6,495 nt of DNA from Nitrospira sp. (lineage in GTDB: Bacteria; Nitrospirota; Nitrospiria; Nitrospirales; Nitrospiraceae). The notes under the pieces are model-generated. The model did not search any database. It saw nothing but the letters and a program-made list of their open reading frames with translations, and had not been told where the DNA came from. The position numbers were made by a program, and so were the translations under genes. The DNA lies in contig JABMDG010000080.1 in assembly GCA_015904045.1 (NCBI GenBank), positions 11,364 through 17,858 of the forward strand, given 5' to 3'. This document shows positions 6,150 to 6,495 of this stretch, one piece after another. Each line of letters begins with the position of its first letter. Positions within the stretch are counted from its first letter, which is position 1.

Positions 6150-6162
6150 AGAATCTGACCCT
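6141..6162 (-). repeat. Right terminal inverted repeat of the 252-bp element
   Basis: On the minus strand from 6162 it reads AGGGTCAGAT, six bases, then TTGTGC. It contains the stop of the 63-residue ORF (TAG at 6147-6149), and its first two bases form part of the ankyrin stop codon. Confidence 0.6.
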
Positions 6163-6495
6163 AATTTAACGTCGCGAGATCGTTCCAGCCACGTGCGGCG
6201 GCCAAGTCGGCAGCAGTCTTTCCGGCGAAGCCCGGCGCCCCTGTGCCTCGCAGCGTCAGATCCGCGCCCGCGCGAGCCAGGGCCTGTGCGATCTCCTTGT
6301 GGCCGGCAATCACGGCCAGCATCATTGCGCTCAGCCCAAATTTGGCTGTGACGTTAAGATTGGCGCCGTGATCGATCAAGAGTTGGACCGTGGCCAGATG
6401 GCCCGCGTGAGCAGCCAGCATCAAACCCGTCTGCCCATTCCGATCGCGTGCATTCGGATCGGCGCCGCGAGAGAGCAGATTTCGCACGATGTCGG
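6161..6495 (-). CDS. Ankyrin-repeat protein, N-terminus beyond window
   Basis: The last 110 residues of an ankyrin-repeat protein are visible; the frame is open to the window edge and a GTG at 6487 is simply an internal Val (DIVRNLLSRGADPN). Repeats visible are the tail of one unit, then NGQTGLMLAAHAGHLATVQL (with GANLN after), FGLSAMMLAVIAGHKEIAQA (with GADLT after), and a final capping unit AGKTAADLAAARGWNDLATL. Ankyrin stacks bind partner proteins; no enzyme domain is seen, and location cannot be judged without the N-terminus. The stop codon TAG (6163-6161) takes its last two bases from the 252-bp element. Removing the element would give ...LN followed by C, L and TGA, so the C-terminus has barely changed. 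Confidence 0.9.
   Translation of the reverse strand, partial: DIVRNLLSRGADPNARDRNGQTGLMLAAHAGHLATVQLLIDHGANLNVTAKFGLSAMMLAVIAGHKEIAQALARAGADLTLRGTGAPGFAGKTAADLAAARGWNDLATLN

Larger units (their letters stand above)
5911..6162. mobile_element. 252-bp small element with terminal inverted repeats
   Basis: The left end (5911-5932) and the reverse complement of the right end (6162-6141) share the form AGGGTCAGAT-N6-TTGTGC at identical 22-base length, with 16 fixed bases matching exactly. No target-site duplication is visible. The interior is almost filled by one small ORF. Ends of the GGGTCAGA type recall, from memory, sequences around REP-associated tyrosine transposase (RAYT) genes, but no transposase motif is present. 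It could be a non-autonomous derivative moved by an enzyme elsewhere. The right end supplies two bases of the neighbouring ankyrin gene's stop codon. Confidence 0.6.

Overview
The window is GC-rich (roughly 60% by eye) and Gram-negative in character. It holds an exported TPR protein, a single-haem c-type cytochrome with a signal peptide, and sigma-54-type two-component regulation. The style of these proteins suggests Nitrospirota (Nitrospira-like) or a deltaproteobacterial relative. That assignment is an impression from protein style, not a database result.

Layout. Positions 1-4525 form a minus-strand regulatory block in the order response regulator (4525-3116), signal-peptide TPR protein (2948-762), then a soluble PAS-HisKA histidine kinase (765 to the window edge, cut off before its ATPase domain). 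The TPR stop and the kinase start overlap as ATGA. The 167-bp gap between regulator and TPR gene holds a near-consensus -24/-12 sigma-54 promoter (2963-2978). About 138 bp upstream of the predicted start of transcription lies a CGTCAA-N4-TTGACG dyad (3083-3098). Because the regulator just upstream is itself a sigma-54 activator with an intact GAFTGA loop, the simplest reading is that it switches on the TPR-kinase pair and so drives expression of its own cognate kinase. The kinase N-terminus and the regulator's HTH resemble the flagellar FleS and FleQ/FleR families respectively.

Positions 4526-4836 are a divergent intergenic region with an inverted repeat (4581-4620) and a sigma-70-like promoter (4700-4729). 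The promoter serves a small periplasmic cytochrome c on the plus strand (4837-5244). A stretch of 246 bp with little visible content apart from a tRNA promoter leads to tRNA-Thr(UGU) at 5491-5566.

Positions 5567-5910 hold no gene that I can support. They contain a degenerate family of about four TTGAC-YCG-CGG units (5579-5704) and a perfect 15-bp palindrome (5883-5897). Positions 5911-6162 are a 252-bp element bounded by 22-bp imperfect terminal inverted repeats, each AGGGTCAGAT-N6-TTGTGC. It is almost filled by a 63-codon ORF with a helix-turn-helix-like C-terminal half. Its right end forms the stop codon of a minus-strand ankyrin-repeat gene (6161 to the window edge), so the element appears to have landed at the 3' end of that gene.

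The observations most worth a second look are the self-contained sigma-54 feedback circuit around an exported TPR protein, and the small inverted-repeat element with its own mini-ORF.
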